Shown: positions 33,896 to 46,129, counted from the first letter of the stretch. The stretch: DNA of 64,000 nt from Heterotrichella gracilis (GCA_032358255.1 JAULBX010024850.1:1-64000); one strand, 5' to 3'. Made by a program: numbers and translations. The notes: generated from the letters alone by a model not told the origin.

Positions 33896-35558
33896 GCCTA
33901 AACGGCGGGTGGGACCTGGCGGCGGGAGGTCAGGGGTTCAAACCCAGCAGCGGTGGCTGTGATTCATAGCTGGGGAACCCTAGGCATGGCATGTGGGCGC
34001 TAGGCATGCGGGTGGTAGAGGGGACCGCCCATAGTGCAGATGACAGCTTTAATCAGTCCTCGACTCGCAAAAAAGAAGCGGTGCCTGGTCTACGGACTTG
34101 AACAAGTAGAAGGTTAGGCACACAGTGAAGCCAGTTGTGCGTTTTCCGGGGATTTTCACTGCATCCCCCGGGGTTTTCAACTGTGTCGAATTCCATCGAC
34201 TTGGCAAGATAACAATTTTGGGCAATCGTATGCATGCATATGCCGCTCGTACAGGTATTTGTGGGAGGGTTTCAAGCGACCCAAGTAGCATATGTGCAGT
34301 GGCAGTTGCAGAAAACCCCTCCCAACCCGTCCCCAGTGCAACTGTCGATATCAAGTGCCCGCGGGGATCCCGCCTCTAGCGAACCAAACCAGCCGGTGCC
34401 TCGTCCCTAGTAGGGAACAGCCCAAGCCCCAGGTAGCTTCAGCACAAGCAGGAGGTTGTACTTTCAAGACACGGTGGACGGGCGGCGCCTCGTGTTTGCT
34501 GCACGGCTTCGACCAACGAAAGCACTGGAGTGTCCCTCGTAAACACGGAGTGCCGCATGCAGGTGGGCGCACGGTTTAAACCGGGTGGATAGCTACGGAC
34601 AGGTGTCATCGCAGCACACTTATGCCCACGGATTTTCCAAGGTGGTGCTCCAGACGCGACGTTCGCCATATAGCGTGGATGCACCTGCATGGGTGGCATC
34701 TGAGAGGAATAGACCCCCACACCTGGTGCAGTGCATATGCATGCAGGCTACTGTATGCTGCTGACGTAGCTTATTGTTGCTTTGAGTGTGCCGTGCGACA
34801 CTAGTCTAGATTCTCTTGCAAGTCTGTGACTGGGCTCGTGAACATATATTGAGCACTCTCAACTCACCTTGGTGCACCACCTACGGAGAAGCACCACATT
34901 CAAATATGCACAGTGGACCCTGTTAGGGACTCATGATATCAAACCTCCTTGTTCACCTTCCCCAGACGCTTCAAAACCCACCTGCCAGCTTCTCCACCTC
35001 CCTCCAAGCGCGCCTCATGACCTCTCGCAGGAATAGGAGCCAGTGCCAGCCAACCAGTTAGTCAACTAATTCCAATACGCGCATTTGTTGTAACCCTCCC
35101 TCTACTAGTCTAGCGCACTCAGTCCTATGTTGAGAGGAACTGCAACAAGGGGCCCAGCCTGGTCAGCCCACCACAGCGCGAAGGTTTTAGGGTTTAGGAG
35201 GGTTACAGTGGCGCAACTGGAGGGTGGACAGCTGGCGGGACGCCCTTCAGTGGCTTGAACCAGGCCTGGCTTTGTTCCGTGGCTCAAACCAGTGCCTTTT
35301 CAAGTCAGGTTCGAGTGGCTCAAGCTTTGGGTCAGGGCCTGGTCGGTGGTATTCAGTCAGTGGTGCAGACCAGTGCCTGAATCCAGTGGGGTTCAGCAGC
35401 GCGCAAAGCAGCAAGGTCAGCAACGTCAGCAACGTCCCTCTACCAACACCAATACTCTCATCCAAAGCTCTTGCGGCACCGGACAACAGGCGCAGCTTGC
35501 TGGGGGAGCCACAAAAACCCTGGGCCCGTGCAAAGAAAACCCTAATACCCTAGGCAGG
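33896..35558. other. Divergent intergenic region between PLP enzyme and SnRK2 kinase
   Basis: About 1.66 kb with both promoters. I see no gene. It holds a few ATGCATGC-type palindromes and one TTTAGGGTTTAGG run near 35187. No clear TATA element could be assigned. Confidence 0.4.
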
Positions 35559-38500
35559 ATGAGCGCCCTCCAGAGCGCCGACACGGGCTCCAGTTCTGTC
35601 TCCCTAGCCTTTGGGGCAGAGGCGCACAGCAGTGCGGCGAAATTTGTGCTGGTCAAATTCCTGAATTCGGGGTCGTTCGGGACGGTGGAGCTGGCGCAGA
35701 ACATCCAGACAGGTGCGGGCGCAACCCTGGGGCGTAAACCCTAAACCCTAACTTTCGGTGGTGGTGGAGCTGGCGCAAAACATTCAGACAGGTGCGGCCA
35801 CAACCCTGAACCTAATCCCTAAACCTTGAATCAGGATGCTTGTGGTCGTGGGGCTTGTGCAGGATGTGAAGATAGGCACGGTTGCAACCTTGATCGCTAA
35901 CCGCTGGCTGGATCAGGCCGGTGGCGCTCGCTCAAATGTGCACCCTAAATTCGTAACAAATGAAGGATTATTTTCATTTTGTTTCATGTTCAGGGTTTTG
36001 TCTAATCCAATCCCCCATGCAGTACATTGATGTGCATTTATAATAATGACGTATTATCTCGGTGGGATGAAGTGTCACTGTCCTTCGCCAAACCCTAGCC
36101 CACCCTTCCCGCAGGCGAGCTGGTGGCCATCAAGTACATCGAGCGGGGAGTGAATATTTGAAGACCGTGCAACACATAAAAACAACAAAAAAATACTCAA
36201 GTAAACTCATTTCCCGCCGGCGTGCTTGTAGCCATGAAGTACAAATAAATACAGAATAGAAAAGTAAAAAAACCCTCACCGCCCCCCACCACGCACCCCT
36301 CGCAGGCGAGTTAGTAGCCATCAAATACATCGAGCGGGGAAGCGAGATCTCAAAGTATGTGGAGCGTGAGATCCTGCACCATCGGATGGTGTCCCGCCAC
36401 CCACACATCATTGGCTTCAAGGAGGTGTTCCTGACTGAGACGCACCTGGCAATCGTGATGCAGTATGCAGCGGGGGGCAACCTGTTCCAATACGTGTCGG
36501 CAAAGTGAGTGCATGGGGGGCTGGGGTGTGTGTGGTGGGAGGTGGGGGTTAGCAAGGGGGGCTGGGTGTTTGTGGTGGGGGTAGGGGTGGAGGCGGGGGT
36601 TTGCATGGTTCAGGAGGCGCGTGTGGGGGTGGTTGTGAGGGGAGCGTATGGTGTCTTGCAACCCGCAATTTACTGGGTTCAAATCGGTGGTTTGATGGAG
36701 ATGCATTTGGCCATCGTGATGCAGTATGCCGCGGGGGGCACCCTGTTCCAATACGTGTCGGCAAAGTGAGTGCATGTGGTGTGGGTCTGCAAGGGCTTGC
36801 AGGGTGTAGGGCGTGTCTGTGGGGTGGTTATGCGGGAAATGCATGGATTCCCGCCACTGCGCGCCATCGATTGCATGGAGATGTCTTTGGCGGGGAGGCA
36901 CATAGCCATCCTGTACGATCATAATTTGTCATGCAGGACAACGTCGCAGCGCATGCCCTACACAATTTAATTATTACACCGTGCAGCTAGCCCTGGATAA
37001 ACAGAGTTAGCCACAAAACAGTCTAGTCAATAGTGCAGACTTCCCACTCGTTTGACATTTTCCTCCCGCTCATTCCACATTTCCCTCAGCAATCCTCACC
37101 CCCTGGGTAATGACCCCCCTCCCCTAAACCCCGGTGCAGGAAGGGGCTAGACGAAACCACCGCGCGCTGGTTCTTCCAGCAGCTCATGGTGGGGGTGGAT
37201 TTCTGCCACCGAAAGGGGATCGCAAATAGGGACCTAAAGCTGGAAAATGTGCTCCTGGAATCCACCGAGAGCCTGCCGGTGGTAAAAATCTGCGATTTTG
37301 GATATGCCAAAGACAAGGATAAGGACAGCCAGTGCAGGAGCGTGGTGGGTACCCCACAGTACATGGCTCCGGAGATAATCGCATGCAGGTGGGGTGGGGT
37401 GGGGATGGGGAGTGGGCGGTAGTGGGGCGTGGGAATGTTAGTAACTGTGGTTATTGGGAATGGTGCTGGGAATAGCTGCATGCCGGTGGGTGGTATTGCT
37501 CCCCCCTTGTGCAGGACATACGATGGCCAGTTGGCCAAGATCTGGTCCTGCGGGGTGATCCTGTATGTGATGATGGTGGGCCACTACCCACATATAACCC
37601 AGGATACACTAACGCCATCGATATCCAATGACAAAACATGCCCTATCTTCTTTCCCTTCCCACCTGATTGATGCAAATGTGTCTTCTTGTGCAGGACGTA
37701 CGATGGTCAATTGGCAGACATCTGGTCATGTGGCGTGATCCTGTATGTGATGGTGGTGGGCCGCTACCCCTTTTTGACCCCCGGGGATACAAACACAAAT
37801 CCCCAGCACCTCATCAAAATCATGCTGCCGCGCATGCAGGTAAGGCCCTAGGCTAGGGTTTTGGGTCATGCATGCTGGTGACGCCCAAGGGGGTTTGCTG
37901 CCGTGCAACCAGCAAGGCCCTAGGATAGGGTTCAGGTTGGGGATTAGGCAACTCTGCAGCAGATCATCAAGGTATGCCTGCAGGCAGAACCCTGGGGTAG
38001 GGTTGCGGGACGTAGGTCTTGCCATCCTGCAACATATAACCTTTATATGTCATGCTGGCACAAGCGCAGGGGAAGTCCTATGCAAGGGTTTTCATTGGAC
38101 AGAATGGCACATATACACAGGTCCCCCCGTCTCAGTTGCGTGCCGCCACTTTCCCCCCTGCAGGCAAAGCTGCTCGAGTTCCCTCCCCACCTGTCCCCTG
38201 GCTGTACTGACCTCATCGCCCGCATGCTGGACCCGCAGCCTGCCAGCCGCATCACATTGCAACAAATCATGCAGGTGAGCACTCGAAAACCCCAAACCCC
38301 AAACCCTGAACCCCAAACAGCATGCTGGACTGCAGCCCGCCAGGCAAATCACATTGCACCAAATCATGCAGGTGAGCGCAGGCAAACCCTAACTAACGGG
38401 AAAGCAGGCAAGCCGTAAATGCCGGTAATGCAAACCCTAAATACTGGTACGCAGGCGAGCCCTGCATACCGGTAATGCAGGCAAGCCCTTGAAAACCCTG

Positions 38501-39513
38501 TGGTTATCCTGTGGATGCACCTGGAAACACAGTGTGCACCTTTAAAGCATGTTCATTTACAGCGCCTCTTCTCCATCCCCAAAAGAACAACCGGCAAATT
38601 CCATTTTGCAGCACCCCTGGTTTGTGCACAATTGGGCCCCTGTCGCCGCCTCCCTCACTTTCCGCATTGTCATACACCCCTCCCTCCACTGCTCAAGCCC
38701 CCCAGCAGCAGGAACCGACATTTGCCTCCCAATTTGCAGCACCCCTGGTTTGTGCAAATTTGGGCCCCCGCTGCTGCCGCCCTCAATGACCTCATCGTCA
38801 CACACCTCTTCCTGCACTATTCAAACATTCTTCATAGTTTCAGAACCAACATCTGTCCCCCATTTTTGCAGCACCCCTGGTTTGTGCACAATTGGGCCCC
38901 CGCAGCTGCCGCCCTCAATGACCTCATCTTCAAAAAGCGACCCAAGTCGATCCAATCGGAGGAGCAGATTGTGGCCATCATCTCCGAAGCCATGCACAGC
39001 TGCATGAAGAGCGAGGTGAAACCCTAATCCTCAAACCCTACATTATAAACCCAAATTTTTAACCCTAAACCCTAAGTGGAGCAGGTTGTGGCCATCATCT
39101 TCGAAGCTATGCACAGAGCGAGGTAAAGAGCGAGGTGAAACCCTCAAACCTGAATTATAGACCCTTACCTAAACCCTTGCAGGAGCAAACCATGGCCATC
39201 ATCTGCAAAGCCATGCACAACTGTCTGAAGAGCGAGGCAAACCCTAAATCCTAATCCTAAACCCTTGTGTTCGCTTCCTGCCCCTGCTTTGTTTCTGCCT
39301 GTCCTGCCGCAGTTCTGTTTGTTACTGCAGCTTGGCTCTCTTTCATAAAAAGTTGGACCATAACAGACCAGTGGATTGGTAAGCCCTGATCGTGATCCTG
39401 CAACCCTTTCTCAGGTGGAGGAGGAGAAAGCGATCGATCAGATGATCGACGAGGCCAACCGGATCGACTTGGAGATGGACGAGGAGGACGATATGATGCA
39501 TGAGTATGCATAG
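35559..39513 (+). CDS. SnRK2-like serine/threonine protein kinase with acidic C-terminus
   Basis: A SnRK2-family kinase; in plants these act in osmotic-stress and nutrient signalling, and in algae in sulfur-starvation responses. Exons 35559-35712, 36306-36504, 37140-37388, 37695-37839, 38164-38274, 38872-39015 and 39415-39513 give 366 residues with perfect phasing. Domain: glycine loop NSGSFGTV (about 37-43), VAIKYIERG with Lys 58, [29 protein letters not shown] (Asp 149), DFGYAK (170-172 DFG), [32 protein letters not shown]. The DFGY-K and YIERG signatures are SnRK2-specific. The tail ([14 protein letters not shown]) is acidic as in SnRK2 domain II. Odd: the usual HRD is NRD (Asn 147). Six of the seven exons have echoes next to them. 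Confidence 0.92.
35750..35905 (+). repeat. Two downstream echoes of SnRK2 exon 1 end
   Basis: GTGGAGCTGGCGCA-AACAT-CAGACAGGTGCGG, the exon 1 end with its donor, recurs at about 35763-35800 and more decayed at about 35838-35885. CCCTAAACCCTAA lies between parent and first copy. Confidence 0.85.
36108..36242 (+). repeat. Two upstream echoes of SnRK2 exon 2 start
   Basis: A near-identical copy of the acceptor and first about 38 exon bases (GCAGGCGAGCTGGTGGCCAT) lies at 36111-36150, then diverges into a stop. A second, shorter copy sits at about 36212-36242. The true acceptor is 36305, because only that copy continues the kinase domain. Confidence 0.85.
36670..36930 (+). repeat. Downstream echoes of SnRK2 exon 2 end
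   Basis: Positions about 36695-36770 copy the last about 70 bases of exon 2 and its donor (CAATACGTGTCGGCAAAG) almost perfectly, in an open frame with Asn changed to Thr (GGTLFQYV). The intron-start GTGAGTGCATG is copied too. A third very decayed copy may lie at 36880-36925. Confidence 0.85.
37505..37630 (+). repeat. Upstream pseudo-exon copy of SnRK2 exon 4
   Basis: After GTGCAG at 37514 about 90 bases copy exon 4 (ATCCTGTATGTGATG). The copy reads [14 protein letters not shown]: the invariant Asp of the DxWSxG motif is Lys, and the copy breaks at CATATAACCC with no donor. It is therefore not a working alternative exon. Confidence 0.85.
37950..37995 (+). repeat. Downstream echo of SnRK2 exon 4 end
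   Basis: CAGCAGATCATCAAGGTATGC and the following TGCAG match the last about 35 bases of exon 4 with several substitutions. The intronic CCCTAGG-TAGGGTT next to it is copied too. Confidence 0.6.
38318..38378 (+). repeat. Downstream echo of SnRK2 exon 5 end
   Basis: The exon 5 end and donor (ATCACATTGCA-CAAATCATG then CAGGTGAGC) are repeated once, after a telomere-like CCCCAAACCCC run at 38284-38320. The copy has lost the CCTGCCAGC codons and the frame. Confidence 0.8.
38600..38805 (+). repeat. Two upstream echoes of SnRK2 exon 6 start
   Basis: TTGCAGCACCCCTGGTTTGTG is present at about 38607 and 38737 as well as at the real exon 38872. Spacing is about 130 bp. Copy 2 keeps GCCCTCAATGACCTCATC before decaying. 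Confidence 0.9.
39070..39250 (+). repeat. Two downstream echoes of SnRK2 exon 6 end
   Basis: GTGGCCATCATCT-CGAAGC and ATGCACAG...AGCGAGGT recur at about 39078-39125 and 39180-39240. They are spaced about 100 bp and joined through CCCTAAACCCTAA. Confidence 0.85.
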
Positions 39514-42500
39514 GAGGGGAGGAAATCAGTTTCAGGTCTCCCCCAGGATAGGAGGGGAGGGAATTGAGCTCTAGGTCTTCCCTTGGGAAGGAGGGGACGG
39601 AGTTGAGCTCAGGTTACCCCCTGGGTAGGAGGCTGCAGAGGATAGGTGGGTGGGTTGAGTACACTACTTAGCCTCTCACAGGGGCTCAAGAGGGACCCAG
39701 CGCAGCAGCATTTGCTTGGGAGGGCCTATTTGTTTGTGTTCTCGGGTGGGGCACCCCCGAGTGGGGTGGTGGGGCAACATGCACGGCCGGCGACAAAAGA
39801 GATACAGCAATTTGCATGATTGGACTCCTATGGGGGGATGGGAGGGAGGTATGCCTTTTGAAGCACTTCCACGCGTGCTGGAAAACCAGTCACTGGACTG
39901 GGATGTCTTCACTTGGTACCAGTGAATACATTATTGCACAGTTGCTTGGCACGTGCGGCCTGCAATATGAAATTGGACATGTCTGAACTGCTTAGCCATT
40001 ACATTTTTCCTGTCAACCCAGTGTTTTTACATTTACTGTCACAGATCTACAGTGTGTGCCAGCAACCATGCGGGTTGCTGGATGCAAATAGTTTTATGAT
40101 GCAGATTACTCCACTGAATTAGTGCATGCATGTTTGGATGCCGGGGTCTGCACGTTCAACAAATTGAAGCAAGGTTTGTATTCAGAGTTTACAGGCCGTC
40201 TGATTCAGAACATTGGTGCTTGACCACATCCTTTTATTCCTGAAGTTTTGGTATTCACAACATTGTCGAGTCCAGTCCTTCGTGTTTGGTTTCGTTTCGC
40301 CGTCACTGGTGGGCGGTTAGGAGCGCTTGAAACAAAACCTGTTTTAGGGTTGTCAATGAACTCTAAGAGTAGGGTTGTCAATTACCCCTTCAAGTTGTCA
40401 ACTTGAGCCTTAAAGGCTCAATGAGGGGCCTGCCACACTGTCAGGCTCTGTCATATGTCCATGGCCAATTATTGCAATTGGCCCTGTCAGGCTCTGTCTC
40501 GCTGCGTGGACGGACTCCATGGTTGAATGATTTGTAAGCACAGTGGAGTGACTCCAAAGTTTGCTGCCACGGCTGGCGTAGATTGAGAAACTGTCGCGAC
40601 TGACGTTATTCAGCCTCGACAGCCAATTGGACAAGCTGACACCGCAGCAACTGCTGCTGAATGATTCTGATTGGATTCAATAACATTGTTGATACAGTAT
40701 TGCTGTAGCAGGTCTTGGATCAGATAATATAATGCACCTCTGAAGTTCAACAAAAACTTTTGAAACAGACCCATATGCATACACGGCGTGGATAAGGTTT
40801 GGTCTACAACGGATTGCGTTCAAACAGGCCAGTAGCCTACTAGGTAGTAGCTAGTAGCTAGCATTGGGATAAAGGTTCGTAATACTATTAGCAGTCTACA
40901 ACAGGATACGCCTCGCACTGCTTGCGACCAATGCGCACAGCGCATGTTGCGCCCGTACTTTAGGAAGAAAATGGGCATAGGAACTGTACCCGGGATAGGC
41001 ATTGCATGTAGGCAAATGACAATAAATGTGCGCTAACGAAACCAATAACTTGGGGAGTAATAATTCCCTGTACTGTAGACCAGGTTGTTACCCTTACTAG
41101 CAGCTATACTACCCTAAGTGGAACCCTAGGTCAGGATTTGGAGGTGAAGCACATGCATGGAAGTAGACCCACATAATATATTATAGAAAAGGGCAAAACA
41201 CCCACCCGGCAACCATCATAGCTCATGTAAACCAAATAAAATTGTCACGAACCCGCCAAACATTATAAACTCATCATCAGGAGTTTCAAACCCAATTCAC
41301 CACCACGATCTGCCAAACATCACAGCTCTCCTAGGGAAACCAACTACCCCTCGCCTATTCTTATCTGCTGTTATCAGGCCCTCACACAAGTGGTCGGAAA
41401 TGTGAAACCCGAAGGCACACCTATCTGCCATATGTCGCCTCCTTTTCCTCTATTACAATGAGAAACAGAAGCCCCCACAACCTATTGTGGGTCATTATAG
41501 ACCGTGCCAGGTGGCAGCACACCGAGGGGGCAACACTGATGGGTTGCCATCTAGTTCAGGCAGTGGTGCAAGATTGCGCCTGGCGCGGAAAAGGGAAAAT
41601 CTGGCAGTTGATGCAACCAATTTCGATGCAAGATAAATGCCGTATGGGCGCAGGGGCTAGAGAGCACTCCCATAAATAAGAAGTCTCCCACCCATACCCC
41701 CATGAGTGAAAAATTGCACCGCCACATAACTTCCAGCATTTTGTACCACGACATCATTCTTCAATGAACTACGATCGCATGGCATGGGTATCACGCGCAT
41801 TGTGCCGGTGTGATCACTAGACCATTTTCAGCATGGATAGCAACTCATACTACATATGGGATAGGTGTTTTATTTGGATTGAAACAGCTGGCCTAGCGTA
41901 TAAGCTTCAAGAAGAAAAAGGAGCACCCCATTCATTCCCTTTGGTGCCCCCTACTTTCTTTAGATTGGCCAAAACTGACAGCATGCTGGTGTGCAAACCG
42001 AGCACAGGTATAAAGCCAGCAGCATGATACATAAGGAAAACAAACTAACATAAATATGTGGGGTTAATCTTTGCAGGATTCGACACCTAGGCACTGCACT
42101 GAAAGCTGGTTGCTGCATTTGCGCATTGCTATGTGCAACAGGTTATTTCCTAGTGATGCGCTCCTGCAAAACAGGTCTATGAAAATAAAACAATAAAGCA
42201 ATAATCGCCTGTTATGCGGCAGCATAACAATCTACGTAAATGAAAAAAAGTACGCAAGGCCTTTGGATTGGATTTACGTTCAGGGTACCAGAATTTTCGT
42301 TGTCGCACAAAGAGTGCTGCTGCTGAGGAGGGAGGAAGATTAGGAACTAATGGATCATATTTGCTGTCATCTCACCCACACATTTTTATCTATTAAGGTG
42401 TCGCTGTGGAGTCCTCGGTCCCCGACTCCGATCCCCAACACTCCAGATCTCGGCAAGCGGGGCCAGCACTTGCTGCATAAGGGGCGCTGGCGGAAAGTGG

Positions 42501-42845
42501 AGAATCCCTGCTTGCTGTTTGGATCATCCAGACACACACGTTGACGCGCTGACCCTCTCATTGACCCAAAACCCGCCAAAAACTTAGGATGAGCATGGCC
42601 ATGGTGTCCAATGATGCTCAGCCAGGCACCACAGCCAATTGATCGCTGGTGATCGCTGGACGGATCAGCCGCCCGCCACAATTGGATGATCCATTGGATC
42701 GCTGCATCCGAATAAATGATCGCTCGTCGTTGCTGGATGATCAGCCATGCCCCGCATCTGCCATTGGACTCCAGCAGGCAAAAGCGTGGATTCGTACATG
42801 ATCGCTGGATGGTTGTTTTTATGATCCCTGGTCATTGCTGGGTTA
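39514..42845. other. Convergent gene-free region between SnRK2 and RWP-RK genes
   Basis: About 3.3 kb between two converging genes. Open frames are short and without motifs. G/A-rich tandem AGGAGGGGA-like units follow the kinase stop (39515-39650), probably degenerate 3' echoes or simple repeats. Positions 42600-42790 hold GATCGCTGG-rich repeats that echo the end of the RWP-RK gene. I see no gene. Confidence 0.4.
42590..42800 (-). repeat. GATCGCTGG-rich echoes downstream of the RWP-RK gene
   Basis: TGCTGG(G/A)T(T/G)ATCAG(G/C)CAT, found at the RWP-RK stop codon (42840), recurs near 42739 and weakly near 42615. GATCGCTGG occurs several times in the block. The copies are beyond the stop codon. 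Confidence 0.65.
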
Positions 42846-45800
42846 TCAGGCATCTCCCATGCCTTCCAGCAGTTCCAGCAGCGCAGCGGTGACCTCCAGA
42901 CTGCCATAGCTAGAAGGGTCTGTCCCTACAGCACCAAGATCAGTGATTACTGCCCATAAATGGCTTTGTGACATCAATGACCTACGGTTGTATATAAATG
43001 ACTTAGCGGCTTGGAATGGACTCCTAGCTAGCTACCAGTTGGAATGGCGGCTGCATTTCTCCGGGGGCACGCATGTGACTGTACATGGCAATGGCCTCAA
43101 GCTCACCAGCAGTTCAACGGGTTGTGCAGATGTTGGATTTGGGCCTCTAGCTAGCGAGCAATTGAATGGGTTGTGCAGATGTCGGATTTAGGCCTCTAGC
43201 TAGTCAGCACTAGAATGGGAAGTGCAGATGCTGGAATTGGGCCCCTACCTAACTAGCAGTTTAAAGGGCTGTGCAGTTACAAGGTTTGCGCAGACGTACT
43301 TTTGTCCTTCTTCCGCTTGCGCAGCCTTGAGCGCAGCCCGATGATCTTCTGCCGGAAGCTGACCAGCTCCTCCAGCAGCCCCTCCTCGCCATAAAACTGC
43401 AGGAACACAATTTAAAAATAAATAGTAATAAGAACACAGACAAGGAAATAATCAAGTTAAATGACTACGCAGGAGCACAAAACACTGTCAGGGCTTCAAT
43501 AGACAGCATAGCAGTACGTCCGTCCCCACAGCCACGCAGGCAGGGCAGTGGATCCATAAACATGGAAACCTGCCATCTATATATAATTCCATATTATTTA
43601 CCTGTGCACTTTATTTACATAATTCCATCCTATTTACCTGTGCACGATTGGCAGTGTAGAAGGCGAGCGTGTCCAGCGCTGCCTGGCACGCCGCCGCCAC
43701 CGCCCGCAGGTAGGCGGTCGGCTTCCTCACAGCAGCCACAAAGGCCATCAGGTTAGTGCACCACTGGCGCATGGCCTGCACGCTGGCGCGCTTCACATTG
43801 GGCCAGCGCTTGATGCTGATGAGGCGGCAGATCTTCTTCATGGTGGTCTGGCCCACGCCCAGCCACTGGCTGGCCTCCTGCGGTGCGAGAGAGGGCATCG
43901 AAGTGTCAGCGGCGGGAGGTGGAAATGGGGGCGTTTTGGGGTGGGGACAAAAAGGGTTTGCAGATTTGTAGATGGAGCTGAACCCTAGACAAGGCTTTAA
44001 AAGCGGGTGGGTTTGATGGTGTGACTATGTGATAGATCCCTTGACATGGCCTGCAGGCTTGCAGATACAGGGCAAAACCCCTTGATAGGGGTTCAAAGGC
44101 TTGCAGATGGGGGGCCGAAACCCTTGACAAGGGTTTGTAGGATTTTGTAGGGACACCGCACCGGCATGAGCATCTCAAACACGCCGTTCTCCTCCAGGTA
44201 CTCGATAGTCACCACATGCTCCCCGTGCATATAGATGGTGGGTTCTGCATCACCATTGTCCCCACCGGGCTCCGCATTGTCCCCGCCGGGATCTGCATTG
44301 TCCCCGATGGCGGGCTGATCCGCTGGTGCGCCTGCGTCTGACTGCGCGCTGCCGCCCGACCCCCCCGGGCTGGCAGGCGCCGCGGGCGGCGCGTGGTGGA
44401 GCGCCCCCTCTGGCGCCTCCCAATACTGCTGCAGGAGGTGGGTGCTGTGGGTGCGGGCAGGCGAGCCAATGGCCCCCGAGCCATTGAGGCTGCCCCCGCT
44501 GCCCCGCTGCTGGTGCGAGGCGGGGCATGCGGAAGGGTCGCCCTGGGGGGACATCGCCAGCGGCCCGGTGGGGTGGCCGGCGCCCCGCTTGGTGCCCCGA
44601 GGCGGCCCCCCGCGCGCGTTCACCGCCTCCATCAACGGCCGCTCATCCTCCAGGGGGACCACGCCATTCATGTCCAGCCCGCCGAACATCATGCGGGCGA
44701 TCACGCCAGGCACCTGGCCCTCCGCCCCGCCCATGGCGGCGTGAAACCCCTCGGGGAAACCCCGGCGCTGGCCGTGCTGGGGCCCTGGCTGGGGATAGCT
44801 CGCCATCCCCGTGTGTTCCTCGATACTGGAAGATCCCGAGAGCATGGAGGGGGTCAACGACTCCCCTTGCAGGATGCCTTGGAGCGGGAAGGACTGCGCG
44901 CGCATCGCGATGGGCTGCATGCCAGCTGGGATGTCAGAGGCGGACCCCGATGCGCCCGACATGTTGGAGGACAGGCCGGGGGTGTCTGATCGGAGGGAGG
45001 ATGAGCGCCAGATGTGGCTGCTTGCGCGGCTGGTGGGGCGCGAGGGCTGCAGCGGCGAAAGGGTGAAGCTCCCGGTGGTGAAGAGCGGCGCGCCCGGCTC
45101 AAAGCCCCTGGTGCTCCCGGGGAACAGCTCCATCCCCATCCTCATTCCTGCCATCCCCAGCTCATATGACAGTTGGCTGTGGGGCAGGCCTGGATGGGCA
45201 CCCGTGATGGAGGCTTCGCCTGCCCGGCTCATGCTTGGCATGGCGAAGGGCGGCTCGGGCATGTGGTGCGCCCGGTAGGAAAGGGACCCCAGGCTTCCAT
45301 CCCACAACTCCCCTGGTGCATCCATCGGGCCCCAGGGATGCTCTGGCGCCTGAGCCTGTGTCCCCGAGGCCAGGCTGGGATTGAACTGAAAGAGGTTATT
45401 TTGGTGCCCCGGAGCAACAAAGGGGCTAATCATACGATCAGTCGAGCCCGAGGAGAGCGCCCCCTGCTGCACCCCTGATTGCCCTGGCTGGGAGGAGGGT
45501 GCCAAGCCTTGCGGCGCGCCCTGAAGCTGGCCTGGTTGGGGGAAGGATGCAGCACCCACGTCCTGCCGTGGCGCTGGTTGGGAGCGGGGTGCAAAGCGCG
45601 CTTCCTGCTGCCGCCCTGGCTGGGGGGAGGGTGCCGCGCGTGTGTCCTGCCGGGGCGCTGGTTGGGAGTATTGCGCCAGGTGCCACTGGGTGTCTGCCTT
45701 GGTTAGGTTGAGCTGCTCAACCAAGTGGGCGAGGTCAGCGGGGGAGCCACTCTCCAGTGTGAGTGCGGCGGTGTTGAACAGCGCCTGCACCACAAACGCA

Positions 45801-46112
45801 AAGGTCAAAGCTCTTCTCAGTACTATCACATGCACACTGGTTACAAAGCCAGGATCAGCAACCAGCCTAAGGTCGAAATTGGCAACTCCAGTGCCATAAG
45901 TTGGCCCAATGTGGCCACACTTGATGTCCGTTACAAGCGCGAGGTGGGAGCGTGCAAGGCCGGTATGGTAGGTTAGCCCCTGGGTTTTCCCCTGGAGTGT
46001 TCCCCACACGTACCTGCTGGTTGCGCAGGGCCTGCGAGCTCACAGCGTCCGGCACCATGGGGGAGTTGAGCAGGGCTTGGACGGCAACGTCTTGGGCGTA
46101 CAGCTTGGCCCG
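42846..46112 (-). CDS. RWP-RK-type transcription factor, 5' end unresolved
   Basis: A plant/algal DNA-binding regulator; known members control nitrogen responses and gamete or sex determination. Exons 46112-46014, 45784-44162, 43877-43638, 43396-43300 and 42925-42846 join in phase, 712 residues from the first clear exon. The long second exon is Pro/Gly/Ser/Gln-rich and disordered. The RWP-RK segment spans the junction to exon 3: EASQWLGVGQTTMKKICRL then ISIKRWPNVKR, where the usual RWPxRK reads RWPNVKR. Helical sequence and a basic RSRLRKRKKDK cluster (likely nuclear signal) follow. The last exon was chosen because the donor at 43299 and the acceptor at 42926 keep phase; reading through would stop at 43276. 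The 5' exons and start codon upstream of 46112 were not found. Confidence 0.75.
43010..43275. repeat. About 55-bp tandem repeat in last RWP-RK intron
   Basis: Four or five copies of a unit containing GGCCTCTAGCTAGC, then GAATGGG and TGTGCAGATG, lie in the last intron. The copies are 70-85 percent alike. Confidence 0.7.
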
Positions 46113-46129
46113 CTGCACAGGGCAGGGTT

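Noticed and set aside
36111-36150. Alternative acceptor for SnRK2 exon 2
   Set aside because: Good acceptor but the copied exon runs into a stop after about 15 codons; the exon from 36306 continues the kinase domain.
44393-45278. Long open frames on the plus strand
   Set aside because: They are antisense to the GC-rich RWP-RK exon, whose minus frame continues in phase into neighbouring exons and the RWP-RK motif.
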